Shown here one piece after another: positions 21,387 through 29,972 of a DNA stretch of 64,000 nucleotides. The notes beneath the pieces were generated by a model. It made no database searches. It was given only the letters and a program-made list of their open reading frames with translations, and was not told the origin of the DNA. Source of the stretch: Oceanicaulis sp. HLUCCA04 (GTDB lineage: Bacteria > Pseudomonadota > Alphaproteobacteria > Caulobacterales > Maricaulaceae). The stretch is from NCBI GenBank assembly GCA_001314625.1, contig LJSH01000001.1, positions 496,001-560,000 on the forward strand, in the 5' to 3' direction. The first letter of the stretch is position 1; each line of letters opens with the position of its first letter. The translations under genes and the position numbers were made by a program.

Positions 21387-22354
21387 TATTCAGCATCCTT
21401 CTTCGGAGCGGGTTTCTTCGCCGCAGGCTTTTTGGCCACCGGCTTTTTCGCGGCCGTTTTGGCGGCGGGCACCTTTTTCGCGCCGGTCTTTTTCTCGACG
21501 GCCTTGGCGGTCACCTTCTCAGGGCCAGAAGTTCCAGTCTTGGCGGCATCAGCCGCTTTTGAGGTTTTGCGCGGCGCGCTCTTCACCGCCCCTCCCGCCT
21601 CATCGGCGTCGGGTGCCTTGCGGGCCGGACGGGCCTTCTTGACCGGATGGGGATCTTCGCCAGCCTCAGCGGCTTTGGCCTCGGGCGAGTTCGGCAGGTA
21701 GGGCAACGGTTTTGCCCGACTGCCATCATACAATTCGGCCGCTGCCAGCACCGCCACATCCGCCTCGGTTGGCTCCGAGCAGGCGCGGCCCGTCACCGGG
21801 CCCATCTTGACCGGCTTGCCGGCGGCCAGATCGTCAAGAATCTGCTCCAGTGCCTGCGCCGTCAGGTCCTCATAGTAAAAATCGCCGTCCTTGTTGGCGA
21901 TCTGCACCATGGGCGCATTGGAGCAAGCCCCCAGACACTCGACCTCTTCCCACGAAAACTTGCCGTCAGCGCTGACATTGCCGCGGCCCTTCTTGCCGAT
22001 GCGGCTTTCACACACGGCTTTGAGATCATCAGCCCCGCGCAACCAGCACGGCGTGGTGCCGCACACCTGTATCAGGTGCTGACCCACCGGCTCCAGATTG
22101 AACATGGTGTAGAAGGTCGCGACCTCGTAGACGCGGATATAAGGCATCTCGCAGCGCACCGCGATTTCGCGCAGGGCCGGTTCGGACACCCAGCCCTCCT
22201 GCTTCTGGGCCAGCCAGAGCAGCGGAATGACGGCAGACGCTTTCCGGTCGTCCGGATACTTGTTCATCCAGAACGTGATCTTCTTCTCGCTTTCCTTTGA
22301 AAACGAGAAGCTTTCCGGTTGCACTTCGGCGGCTGCGAGGCGGCGCACGCTCAT
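21386..22354 (-). CDS. nuoE: NADH-quinone oxidoreductase subunit E with Lys/Ala-rich tail
   Basis: The 24-kDa type 2Fe-2S subunit (cluster N1a). The thioredoxin-like domain covers about residues 1-185, with cluster cysteines in '[10 protein letters not shown]' and '[10 protein letters not shown]'. The protein is 322 residues long against about 160-240 for many homologues. The extra part, about residues 215-322, is low-complexity and histone H1-like: repeated [17 protein letters not shown] preceded by an Ala/Lys/Asp linker. Lys/Ala-rich tails on NuoE are known in some alphaproteobacteria, but their function is unclear. The last bases overlap the start of nuoF. Confidence 0.95.
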   Translation of the reverse strand: MSVRRLAAAEVQPESFSFSKESEKKITFWMNKYPDDRKASAVIPLLWLAQKQEGWVSEPALREIAVRCEMPYIRVYEVATFYTMFNLEPVGQHLIQVCGTTPCWLRGADDLKAVCESRIGKKGRGNVSADGKFSWEEVECLGACSNAPMVQIANKDGDFYYEDLTAQALEQILDDLAAGKPVKMGPVTGRACSEPTEADVAVLAAAELYDGSRAKPLPYLPNSPEAKAAEAGEDPHPVKKARPARKAPDADEAGGAVKSAPRKTSKAADAAKTGTSGPEKVTAKAVEKKTGAKKVPAAKTAAKKPVAKKPAAKKPAPKKDAE

Positions 22355-22359
22355 CCCGG

Positions 22360-22734
22360 CTACCCTTCCCTTATAAAGTCGACGCGCGCGATGAGCCCAT
22401 CACGTACGGTGTAAATCACAACAAGATCGATGGGCGCAGACTTGCCCTCGCCTTCCAGCCAGACGCGCTCATGGTCGATCACGCGGGAGCCGATCACGGC
22501 GCGATGGACAGCGATGGCGTGGAGGCCATCGCTCTTGAACCGCTCCGCATAGCGCGCGCGGAAGGCGTCGCGTCCTTTCAGGCTCAAAGCCCCCGGAAAG
22601 TCATAGACTTCCACATCGTCGGCAAAGCACGCCGCGAACGCATCGAGATCGCGCGCGTTATACGCGGCCAGCTGGCGTTCGGCCAACAGCGCCGGGCTGG
22701 CGGCGGCATCAGCAATGGCGTGGGCGGCGAGCAT
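22360..22734 (-). CDS. SnoaL-like (NTF2 fold) protein between nuoD and nuoE
   Basis: A 124-residue protein with the SnoaL/steroid-isomerase-like NTF2 fold. An N-terminal helix ('LLAERQLAAYNARDLDAFAACFADDVEVYDFPG') leads into 'LKGRDAFRARYAERF', then beta strands ending 'IYTVRDGLIARVDFIRE'. The ORF track gives 243 residues, but the first 119 codons are a shadow of nuoD. The ATG at 22734 forms a TAATG junction with the nuoD stop. Catalytic activity cannot be assigned. Coupling to nuoD and closeness to nuoE (5 bp) suggest co-expression with complex I. Confidence 0.8.
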   Translation of the reverse strand: MLAAHAIADAAASPALLAERQLAAYNARDLDAFAACFADDVEVYDFPGALSLKGRDAFRARYAERFKSDGLHAIAVHRAVIGSRVIDHERVWLEGEGKSAPIDLVVIYTVRDGLIARVDFIREG

Positions 22735-23924
22735 TAGCGATCCACCTCCCCGAACACGATGTCGAGTGAGCCCAGAATGGCCGAGACGTCCGCCAGCATG
22801 TGGCCCTTGTTGAGATGATCCATGGCGGCAAGGTGGGCAAAGCCGGGCGCGCGGATTTTCACCCGGTAGGGCTTGTTGGAGCCGTCGGCCACCAGATAGA
22901 CGCCGAACTCGCCCTTGGGCGCTTCCACCGAAGCGTAACAATGACCCGCCGGCACGTGAACGCCTTCGGTATAGAGCTTGAAGTGGTGGATCAGCGCTTC
23001 CATCGAACGCTTCATCTCGGCGCGGCGCGGCGGCGCGAACTTTGTATCGGTGGGCAGTACCTCGCCCTGATTTTCCGGCCTGGACAGCCACTCACAGCAT
23101 TGCTGCATGATTTTGACTGACTCACGCATCTCCTCCATGCGGACGAGATAGCGGTCATAGCAATCACCATTCTTGCCAACGGCGATCTTGAAATCGAGCT
23201 CGTCATAGACCTCATAGGGCTGCGCGCGGCGCAGATCCCAGGCCATGCCCGAGCCACGCACCATCACGCCGGAAAAGCCCCAGGCCAGTGCGTCTTCTTT
23301 TGACACCACGCCGATATCGGCGTTGCGCTGTTTGAAGATCCGGTTATCGGTCAGCAGCGCATCAATATCGTTAAGCGCCTTGGGAAATTCCTCGCACCAT
23401 TTGGCGATGTCGTCGATCAGCTCCTGCGGCAGATCCTGATGCACGCCGCCAGGGCGGAAATAGTGCGCGTGCAGGCGCGCGCCGGACGCGCGCTCGTAGA
23501 AGATCATCAGCTTCTCGCGCTCTTCAAAGCCCCATAGCGGCGGGGTGAGCGCGCCGACATCCATCGCCTGCGTGGTGACGTTCAGAAGGTGATTGAGGAT
23601 GCGCCCGATCTCGCAATACAGCACGCGCACATACGAGCCACGCTTGGGCACCGGAATGCCGGCAAGCCGCTCGATGGCCAGGCAGAAGGCGTGCTCCTGA
23701 TTCATCGGCGCGACATAGTCGAGCCGGTCGAAATAGCCGATGCCCTGCAGATAGGTCTTGTGTTCCAGCAGCTTTTCGGTGCCGCGATGAAGCAGACCGA
23801 TATGCGGGTCTACACGCTCGACGACCTCGCCATCCAGCTCCAGCACCATGCGCAGAACGCCGTGCGCTGCCGGGTGGACGGGGCCAAAATTGATCGTGAA
23901 ATTGCGGATGTCCTGCTCAGCCAT
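22734..23924 (-). CDS. nuoD: NADH-quinone oxidoreductase subunit D
   Basis: 49-kDa type subunit of complex I lining the quinone cavity, 396 residues. Family motifs: '[23 protein letters not shown]' near the N-terminus, '[14 protein letters not shown]', '[12 protein letters not shown]', and the C-terminal '[32 protein letters not shown]'. The start is ATG 23924 (MAEQDI...), since the 22 extra codons in the ORF track overlap the upstream lipoprotein gene. It is joined by TAATG overlaps at both ends. Confidence 0.96.
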   Translation of the reverse strand: MAEQDIRNFTINFGPVHPAAHGVLRMVLELDGEVVERVDPHIGLLHRGTEKLLEHKTYLQGIGYFDRLDYVAPMNQEHAFCLAIERLAGIPVPKRGSYVRVLYCEIGRILNHLLNVTTQAMDVGALTPPLWGFEEREKLMIFYERASGARLHAHYFRPGGVHQDLPQELIDDIAKWCEEFPKALNDIDALLTDNRIFKQRNADIGVVSKEDALAWGFSGVMVRGSGMAWDLRRAQPYEVYDELDFKIAVGKNGDCYDRYLVRMEEMRESVKIMQQCCEWLSRPENQGEVLPTDTKFAPPRRAEMKRSMEALIHHFKLYTEGVHVPAGHCYASVEAPKGEFGVYLVADGSNKPYRVKIRAPGFAHLAAMDHLNKGHMLADVSAILGSLDIVFGEVDR

Positions 23925-24355
23925 TAGTTCGATCCCGCTTGCTGACGTAGGGCGGCAGCTGCCTCGAGCGCATCGCGCGCCTGCACGCAAGACCGGATGA
24001 CTGCCTGGTAATCCGCGTCAGCCGGCTGGGCGCTGCCGGGAAGGTCCCGCGGTGCAGGCGCGTAATCCGAAGCCATGGTTTCACGCCCGCTCAGAAGAAT
24101 TCTCTCGCGGATCGCCGCATTGCCTTCCATTTGCTGAAGCCGCTCGCCCCAGAAACCGGCGGCCTCACCATGGTCGTGCATGCTCAGCTGAGCCGCGCCC
24201 AGATATCTGGGCGCATCAGCGTTAAAGAGATGGCAGGTCGCCGCCTGACGCACTTCCTGCGGCATGGAGGGGTCCAGATTCAGCGGGCCGCCCGATCCGG
24301 CCGTAACACAGGCGGACAGGCTTACACCGGCGGCGCACATGCAAAGGGATTTCAT
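23924..24355 (-). CDS. Small predicted lipoprotein between nuoC and nuoD
   Basis: A 143-residue protein of unknown family. Starting at ATG 24355 it has a short signal peptide ending in the lipobox 'SLSAC' (Cys about residue 16), so it should be lipid-anchored and exported. The mature part is helical and polar, with two further Cys ('QAATCHLF', 'VIRSCVQA') that could form a disulfide. The segment '[25 protein letters not shown]' is its most distinctive stretch. The ORF-track start adds 19 implausible Arg/Gly-rich codons inside nuoC. TGATG overlap with nuoC and TAATG overlap with nuoD imply translational coupling. Function unknown. Confidence 0.82.
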   Translation of the reverse strand: MKSLCMCAAGVSLSACVTAGSGGPLNLDPSMPQEVRQAATCHLFNADAPRYLGAAQLSMHDHGEAAGFWGERLQQMEGNAAIRERILLSGRETMASDYAPAPRDLPGSAQPADADYQAVIRSCVQARDALEAAAALRQQAGSN

Positions 24356-24969
24356 CACGCCTCCCCTTCCGCCTTCTCGTCGCCGGGAATGACGAGCTTT
24401 GCGCCCTCCCAAGGCGAGAGGAAATCGAAGTCACGGTATTCCTGAACGAGGTTCACCGGCTCATACACGACACGCTTTTGCACTTCGTCGTAGCGGACCT
24501 CGACAAACCCGGTCAGCGGGAAGTCCTTGCGCAGCGGGAAGCCCTCAAACCCGTAATCGGTCAGGATGCGGCGCAGATCCGGATGACCGTCAAACACCAC
24601 GCCATACATGTCGAACGCCTCGCGCTCGAACCAGCCAGCCGCCGGGAAAAGCTCGACAACGCTGTCCACCGAACCGCCTTCGGCTACCGTCAGCAGCACC
24701 CGGATGCGGGTATTATTGTGCATGGACAGCAGATGATAAACGACGTCGAAACGGTCGCTGCGTGAGGGCCAGTCCACCGCGCAGACATCGATCAGCGTCG
24801 TGAAGCGGCAGGCCTGATCGTCCCGCAGGAAACGCAAAACCTTCTTCACGCGGTCACGGTGAATGGTCAGCGTCAGCTCACCATGGGCAATCGCGTGCTC
24901 GCGCACATCCTCATCAAGCGCATCGCTGAGATGCGCTGCGAGTTCTGTGAGGGTATCAGGCTTGCTCAA
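24355..24969 (-). CDS. nuoC: NADH-quinone oxidoreductase subunit C
   Basis: 30-kDa type peripheral subunit of complex I, 204 residues. The conserved middle is '[20 protein letters not shown]'-like, followed by the signature '[40 protein letters not shown]'. It ends with the '[13 protein letters not shown]' segment that contacts NuoD. Unlike in E. coli, C and D are separate genes here. Thirty bases separate it from nuoB. Confidence 0.96.
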   Translation of the reverse strand: MSKPDTLTELAAHLSDALDEDVREHAIAHGELTLTIHRDRVKKVLRFLRDDQACRFTTLIDVCAVDWPSRSDRFDVVYHLLSMHNNTRIRVLLTVAEGGSVDSVVELFPAAGWFEREAFDMYGVVFDGHPDLRRILTDYGFEGFPLRKDFPLTGFVEVRYDEVQKRVVYEPVNLVQEYRDFDFLSPWEGAKLVIPGDEKAEGEA

Positions 24970-24999
24970 GGGAGTGGCTCTCTTGCTGAAGGGGATTGC

Positions 25000-25578
25000 C
25001 TAGCGTTCGATAGTGCCTTCGCGGCGGATTTTCTTTTGTAGCTGAAGGATGCCGTAGACCAGCGCCTCGGCGGTGGGGGGACAGCCCGGCACGTAGATGT
25101 CCACCGGCACGATCCGGTCACAGCCGCGCACCACCGAATAGGAATAATGGTAATAGCCGCCGCCATTGGCGCAGCTGCCCATCGAGATGACGTAGCGCGG
25201 CTCTGGCATCTGGTCGTAGACCTTGCGCAGCGCCGGGGCCATCTTGTTGGTGAGCGTGCCCGCCACAATCATCACATCAGACTGGCGCGGTGAGCCGCGC
25301 GGCGCTGCCCCGAAGCGCTCAAGATCATACCGCGGCATGGCAGCCTGCATCATCTCTACCGCGCAGCATGCCAGACCGAACGTCATCCACATCAGCGAGC
25401 CGGTGCGCGCCCAGGTGATCAGGTCATCGGCGCGCGCCACCAGAAAGCCCTTGTCGGCAAGCTGGTCCGACAGGCCGTCAAAGAACGGGTCATGCTTTTT
25501 CGGGTCGTAGGCAGGCACGCCGGTGCGCGCCGCCGAGAGCGCCGGAACAGTGGGGGCCAGAACAGTGGGTTTCGCCAT
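25000..25578 (-). CDS. nuoB: NADH-quinone oxidoreductase subunit B (cluster N2)
   Basis: PSST-type subunit of complex I that carries terminal cluster N2 and faces the quinone site, 192 residues. The adjacent cysteine pair is in '[12 protein letters not shown]'. The other ligands are in '[23 protein letters not shown]' and '[12 protein letters not shown]'. It begins 6 bp after the nuoA stop. Confidence 0.97.
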   Translation of the reverse strand: MAKPTVLAPTVPALSAARTGVPAYDPKKHDPFFDGLSDQLADKGFLVARADDLITWARTGSLMWMTFGLACCAVEMMQAAMPRYDLERFGAAPRGSPRQSDVMIVAGTLTNKMAPALRKVYDQMPEPRYVISMGSCANGGGYYHYSYSVVRGCDRIVPVDIYVPGCPPTAEALVYGILQLQKKIRREGTIER

Positions 25579-25584
25579 GATCGC

Positions 25585-25950
25585 CTACTCCCAGTCCAGG
25601 GCGCCCTTGCGCCATTCATAGAGGAACCCGACCGTCAGAACGCCGAGAAACACCATCATCGACCAGAAGGCGAAAACATTGCCTTCGAAGATCGGGAATA
25701 TCCACGGAAACAGGAAGGCTACTTCGAGATCGAAAATGATGAAAAGGATCGCGACGAGGTAGAAGCGCACATCGAACTTCATGCGCGCGTCTTCGAACGC
25801 GTTGAACCCGCATTCATAGGTCGACACCTTTTCCGGGTCCGGGTCGGATGGCGCCAGCACGGCGGCAGCCACGATGAAACCGACACCCATTGCCAGCGCT
25901 ATGGCAAAAAAGATCAGTACAGGAAGGTATTCCAGAAGTACCGCGTCCAT
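25585..25950 (-). CDS. nuoA: NADH-quinone oxidoreductase subunit A
   Basis: ND3-type membrane subunit of complex I, 121 residues with three helices. The conserved loop '[25 protein letters not shown]' contains the Cys that reports the active/deactive transition in mitochondria. It is the first gene of the nuo operon. The divergent intergenic region that must hold the nuo promoter lies upstream. Confidence 0.96.
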   Translation of the reverse strand: MDAVLLEYLPVLIFFAIALAMGVGFIVAAAVLAPSDPDPEKVSTYECGFNAFEDARMKFDVRFYLVAILFIIFDLEVAFLFPWIFPIFEGNVFAFWSMMVFLGVLTVGFLYEWRKGALDWE

Positions 25951-26290
25951 GGTCCGCCCTGGCGTAGCTGTTCAGCCCCGGATGGCAGGCGCCCGGCTCA
26001 TTGCGGGGGCATGCCTAAAAAGAAAAGTGCCTGACAGAAAGTTCGCATTCCTGTCAATTCGGGGCGGAAGCTAGTGCGCACCGGTCCCGCCCGCAAGCCG
26101 TTTGAGGCAGGAATTGAAGTGCATTTTGCCGCTACAAGCACCTGTTTTTGCGAGCTATTCGCATCTAGCTGGACAATTCTCAGCTCAGGTTCATCTAACC
26201 GACGGAAAATAGACTGTCATCACGTTGGACGGAACGAGCGGGTTCCGGCTAAAGCCAGACACCAAAGAATTATTTGCGAGCAAAGTTCAC
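25951..26290. promoter_or_regulatory. Divergent intergenic region between nuoA and the efflux operon
   Basis: 340 bp with no convincing gene. The nuo-side promoter may use TTGACA (minus strand, 26057-26052). An inverted repeat TGACAG-N13-CTGTCA (26032-26056) overlaps it and could be an operator. The other half must hold the efflux-operon promoter but shows no clear sigma-70 match. The 112-aa plus-strand ORF at 26074 crosses into the real gene and lacks coding character. Assignments are low-confidence pattern calls. Confidence 0.4.
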
Positions 26291-27760
26291 ATGAAAAAAC
26301 TCCTCCTCCCTGCAGCGGCGGTCCTCGCGATAGCTGTGGCAGCCTTTTGGGCATGGCAATCATTCGGGTCACAAACGGAGGGCGGGCTGGAGGTCGAGAC
26401 GGCTCGCATTGAAGCCCGCGACATCTCTCGTCAGGTGGCGTCAACAGGCGCCATCGCGCCGCTTGTCACCGTTGAGGTGGGCTCCCAGCTCTCTGGCCAG
26501 ATTCTCGAGCTCATGGCCGATTTCAACGACGAGGTCACGGCAGGCCAGATCATTGCTCGGCTGGATCCCCAGACATTCGAGACCCGTGTACGCGAGGCGC
26601 AGGCCAATCTCGAAGTCGCCCAGTCGCAGGTTTCGGTCAGTCAGGCCAATCTGACCAGAGCGCAGTCGGAGGCACGCGAAACGCAAAGGGCCTTCGAGCG
26701 CGCGCGCGAACTGGTAGAACGCGGCACCTATTCCCAGGTTCAATTCGATGCCGCCGAGACGGCACGCGATTCCGGCATTGCCTCGGTTCAGGTCGCTCAA
26801 GCCAATTTGCGCAACTCGCGGGCCACGCTGGATCAGCGTCAGGCAGCCCTCGAAAGTGCTCAGGTCGACCTGGAGCGGGCGACGATACGCTCTCCGATCG
26901 ACGGGGTGGTGATCGACCGCCAGGTCGATGTCGGACAGACGGTGGCTGCAAGCTTGAATGCGCCGATACTGTTCATCATCGCGCAGGACCTGTCACGCAT
27001 CCAGATAGAGGCCAGGGTGGACGAGTCCGATATTGGCCAGATTGCCGTCGGACAGCCCGTAACGTTTGAGGTTGATGCTTTTCGCGAGCGCCAGTTTAGC
27101 GGCGAAGTCCGGCAGGTCAGACTTGCCGCACTGGCCGAACAGACAGTGGTTACCTACACGGTGGTTGTCGAGGCGGACAATCCCGGTCAGCGCCTGCTGC
27201 CGGGTATGACGGCCAATGCCAACATCATTACGGGCGAAGTCTCCGGCGCGCTGACCGTGCCGGCAACGGCCCTGCGCTTTCAGCCACGCGGCGCGGCCGA
27301 GAACCTGGTGGCAGAAAGCTCAGCACGCAGCGAGCAAGGCCCGCGCGCCGGCGGCAATCCGATGATGGCCCGTCTCCTGGACCCGCTGGAACTGCCCGCT
27401 GACCGGCGCGCAGAGGCAGAACGCGCCCTGCAATCGGCATTTGAGTCCATGCGCCGGTCTGGCCCTCCCGGCGCCGGTGGCGGGAATTTCCAGGCCAACC
27501 TGCAACGTGCGCTGGGCGATATCCTCACCGTAGAGGAGTTGGTGCAACTGAACCGCATCATGTCGGAAGGCCGCCAGGGTGGCCGCGGTCAACGCCGCGA
27601 AGAGACGCAGCGCGGCACCGTCTGGGTCCAGCGCAGCGACGGGCGCATTGAATCCCGCCCGGTCCTGGTCGGCCTGTCTGACGGCCAGTACACACAGGTT
27701 CTGGGGGACGGCGTGAGTGAAGGCGAGACGGTGGTCGTGCGCGTGCGTGAGGTCCGCTGA
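26291..27760 (+). CDS. MacA-like periplasmic adaptor (HlyD family) of tripartite efflux pump
   Basis: Membrane-fusion protein of 489 residues linking an inner-membrane MacB transporter to an outer-membrane TolC channel. An N-terminal membrane anchor (about residues 4-22) is followed by half of the lipoyl domain ('GSQLSGQILEL'), an alpha-hairpin coiled coil (about 95-190, Gln/Ala/Arg-rich), then the returning lipoyl half ('IRSPIDGVVIDRQVDVGQTV') and the beta-barrel domain. A Gly/Arg/Gln-rich insert of about 100 residues (about 325-430, with 'GRQGGRGQRREETQ') lies before the last strands and is unusual for MacA. The ATG at 26291 is chosen because it starts the membrane anchor. The stop overlaps the next start. 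Confidence 0.9.
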   Translation: MKKLLLPAAAVLAIAVAAFWAWQSFGSQTEGGLEVETARIEARDISRQVASTGAIAPLVTVEVGSQLSGQILELMADFNDEVTAGQIIARLDPQTFETRVREAQANLEVAQSQVSVSQANLTRAQSEARETQRAFERARELVERGTYSQVQFDAAETARDSGIASVQVAQANLRNSRATLDQRQAALESAQVDLERATIRSPIDGVVIDRQVDVGQTVAASLNAPILFIIAQDLSRIQIEARVDESDIGQIAVGQPVTFEVDAFRERQFSGEVRQVRLAALAEQTVVTYTVVVEADNPGQRLLPGMTANANIITGEVSGALTVPATALRFQPRGAAENLVAESSARSEQGPRAGGNPMMARLLDPLELPADRRAEAERALQSAFESMRRSGPPGAGGGNFQANLQRALGDILTVEELVQLNRIMSEGRQGGRGQRREETQRGTVWVQRSDGRIESRPVLVGLSDGQYTQVLGDGVSEGETVVVRVREVR

Positions 27761-28449
27761 TGGCAGACGCGCCGGTTCTGATCCGCGCCCGGCAGCTGTC
27801 GCGCGTCTACAAGCTGGGCGGCGGCGATGTCCACGCCCTGCGCGGCGTAGACTGTGACATTGCGCAAGGCGCATACGTCGCGGTGATGGGCGCGTCCGGT
27901 TCGGGCAAGTCGACATTCATGAACATGCTCGGCGCGCTTGATACGCCCTCTGGAGGGCAGCTGACGATAGGCGGTCAGTCCTTGCTCAACCGCACGCCCG
28001 ACGAGCTTGCCAAATTCCGCAATGAAATGGTCGGCTTTGTCTTCCAGCAGTTCAATCTGCTGCCGCGCACGACCGCGCTGGACAATGTGGCCTTGCCGCT
28101 TCTCTATCGGGGCATGCCCGCAGTACAACGTCGCGAGCGGGCCGAAGCCTGCCTTGACCTGGTTGGCCTCGCCGACCGGATGGATCACCACCCCTCCCAG
28201 CTTTCCGGCGGGCAGCAGCAGCGCGTGGCAATTGCCCGGGCGCTGGCCAATGAACCCAGCATCCTGCTCGCTGACGAGCCGACGGGCGCGCTGGATTCAA
28301 AGACGTCCGACGATGTGATGGACATATTCGACCAGCTCAATGCCGCCGGCATTACGCTTATCCTGGTCACGCACGAGGCTGATGTCGGTGCGCGTGCCCG
28401 GCGCCGTATCGTGTTCCGGGACGGCAATATCGTGGAGGATACACAATGA
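27760..28449 (+). CDS. MacB-type ABC transporter ATP-binding protein
   Basis: ATPase of 229 residues. Walker A 'GASGSGKSTFM' (about residue 46), ABC signature 'LSGGQQQRVAIARAL' and Walker B 'ILLADEPTGALDSKTS' place it in the MacB/LolD subfamily. In E. coli the ATPase and permease are one protein, but here they are two genes overlapping by 4 bp. The adaptor gene immediately upstream shows that the unit is an exporter, not LolCDE. The substrate (macrolide, peptide, siderophore or other) cannot be told from sequence. Confidence 0.92.
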   Translation: MADAPVLIRARQLSRVYKLGGGDVHALRGVDCDIAQGAYVAVMGASGSGKSTFMNMLGALDTPSGGQLTIGGQSLLNRTPDELAKFRNEMVGFVFQQFNLLPRTTALDNVALPLLYRGMPAVQRRERAEACLDLVGLADRMDHHPSQLSGGQQQRVAIARALANEPSILLADEPTGALDSKTSDDVMDIFDQLNAAGITLILVTHEADVGARARRRIVFRDGNIVEDTQ

Positions 28450-29684
28450 ACCTCGCCGCCGCCGTGACCGTCGCGCTGACCGCGCTGAGAGTGAACGCCC
28501 TGCGCAGCTTCCTGGCCATGCTGGGGGTCATTATCGGGGTGGGCTCGGTAATTGTCATGATCTCCATTTCGCAAGGCGCCAAGGCCGCCGTCGATGCGCA
28601 GATCAGCGCGCTCGGTGCCAATTCGCTGCAGATCCGGCCCGGCTCTTCCTTTCGTGGTGGCGTGCGCGGCGGCTCGGGCTCGGCCACGCCGATGAGCGAT
28701 GAGGACGTCGATGCCCTGCGCGAGAGCATTCCCTACGTCATCGCTGCTGCCGGCATCATCCAGCAGCGCGGCCTGACCGCCGTGGTGGACGGGGTGAACT
28801 GGGCGACTGAAACCGCCGGAACGCATCCCGACTATTTTATCGTGCGCGACTGGGAAATCGTCGAGGGGCGCTCGTTCAACGTTCCCGAATTTGACGGGGC
28901 AGCGCGTGTTGCCGTGATTGGCCGCACAGTCGCCAACGAGCTCTTTCCCGCTGGTGGAGCCATCGGCGCATCCATACGCATCAATGGCGTGCCGCTGGAG
29001 ATCACAGGCATTCTCGCCGAGCGGGGTCAGTCCAGCTGGGGCCAGGATCAGGATGATGTCATCTTCGTACCGGCAACTACAATGCGCGACCGCTTGGGCG
29101 GAGTCACCACTACGGGGGTTCGAAACCCGGTCCAGTCCATCTGGGTTGGTATTGACCGGGCCCGCAATATGGACGCCGCAACCGGGGAAATCACCGACCT
29201 GCTGCGCGTGCGGCGCAATATCCGCATCGGCGGCGAGGATGATTTTTCCGTCGTAAACTTTGCTGAATTCCTGCGCGCGCGGAACGAGACAGAAAGCCAG
29301 CTCGGCCTGTTGCTGGCTGCCACCGCAATTATCTCACTTGTCGTCGGGGGCATCGGCATCATGAACATCATGCTGGTGTCCGTCACAGAGCGGACACGCG
29401 AAATCGGGCTGCGCCTTGCCATCGGCGCGCGCCAGGCAGATGTTCGCAACCAGTTCCTGATCGAAGCCGTCGTTCTGTGTGTCGCCGGAGGTCTCGTCGG
29501 GATGGCGGGCGGCGCAATGGGCGCGCTCTTCATCGAATCACTGGGGGAATTTCCGGTATCCATCGAACCGGCCATCGCACTTGTGGCCATCGGTGCCGCC
29601 GCCGGCGTGGGGATATTGTTTGGCTTTTACCCGGCGCATCGCGCCAGCAAGCTAAACCCCATCGAGGCCCTGCGCTACGAATAG
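28446..29684 (+). CDS. MacB-type ABC transporter permease
   Basis: FtsX/MacB-family permease, 412 residues. The N-terminal helix is 'RSFLAMLGVIIGVGSVIVMISI'. A periplasmic MacB core domain covers about residues 45-280 and has a Gly-rich loop near its start ('SSFRGGVRGGSGS'). Three C-terminal helices follow, and the terminal motif is 'LNPIEALRYE'. It overlaps the ATPase gene by 4 bp and is the last gene of the efflux operon. A strong terminator follows 24 bp after the stop. No TolC-like channel gene is in the window. Confidence 0.92.
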   Translation: MNLAAAVTVALTALRVNALRSFLAMLGVIIGVGSVIVMISISQGAKAAVDAQISALGANSLQIRPGSSFRGGVRGGSGSATPMSDEDVDALRESIPYVIAAAGIIQQRGLTAVVDGVNWATETAGTHPDYFIVRDWEIVEGRSFNVPEFDGAARVAVIGRTVANELFPAGGAIGASIRINGVPLEITGILAERGQSSWGQDQDDVIFVPATTMRDRLGGVTTTGVRNPVQSIWVGIDRARNMDAATGEITDLLRVRRNIRIGGEDDFSVVNFAEFLRARNETESQLGLLLAATAIISLVVGGIGIMNIMLVSVTERTREIGLRLAIGARQADVRNQFLIEAVVLCVAGGLVGMAGGAMGALFIESLGEFPVSIEPAIALVAIGAAAGVGILFGFYPAHRASKLNPIEALRYE

Positions 29685-29707
29685 CGGTCCAGCCTGACGC
29701 ACAAAGC

Positions 29708-29737
29708 AAAAAGACCGCCCCACAGGGCGGTCTTTTT
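29708..29737. terminator. Strong bidirectional rho-independent terminator
   Basis: AAAAAGACCGCCC, loop CACA, GGGCGGTCTTTTT: a perfect 13-bp stem flanked by A and T runs. It follows the MacB permease on the plus strand and also faces the tRNA-Asp gene transcribed away from it on the minus strand, so it can stop both units. Confidence 0.93.
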
Positions 29738-29762
29738 CATGCGTCTCCCGGTTCAGAAGAAG

Positions 29763-29839
29763 TGGCGCGAGTGACGGGGCTCGAACCCGCGACCTCCGGC
29801 GTGACAGGCCGGCACTCTAACCAACTGAGCTACACCCGC
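29763..29839 (-). tRNA. tRNA-Asp (GUC)
   Basis: A 77-nt cloverleaf on the minus strand including an encoded CCA. The acceptor stem GCGGGTG pairs with CACTCGC, and the T arm has GGTTCGAGCCC. The anticodon loop TGTCACG reads GTC. Confidence 0.96.
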
Positions 29840-29972
29840 TTGGCACTTCTTCATCAGGGCTGGGCCCGGAGAGATGGGTTACTTAATCGGCACGTTATGT
29901 ACGGTCAAGCCGGTTCGCTCATGGCAGGCGCACCAAACGCATCACATGGCCCGGACGACACAGCCTGGCATG

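Noticed and set aside
26074-26412. 112-aa plus-strand ORF in the nuoA/macA intergenic region
   Set aside because: No ribosome site, Cys/Ser/Arg-rich, and overlaps the true adaptor start in another frame.
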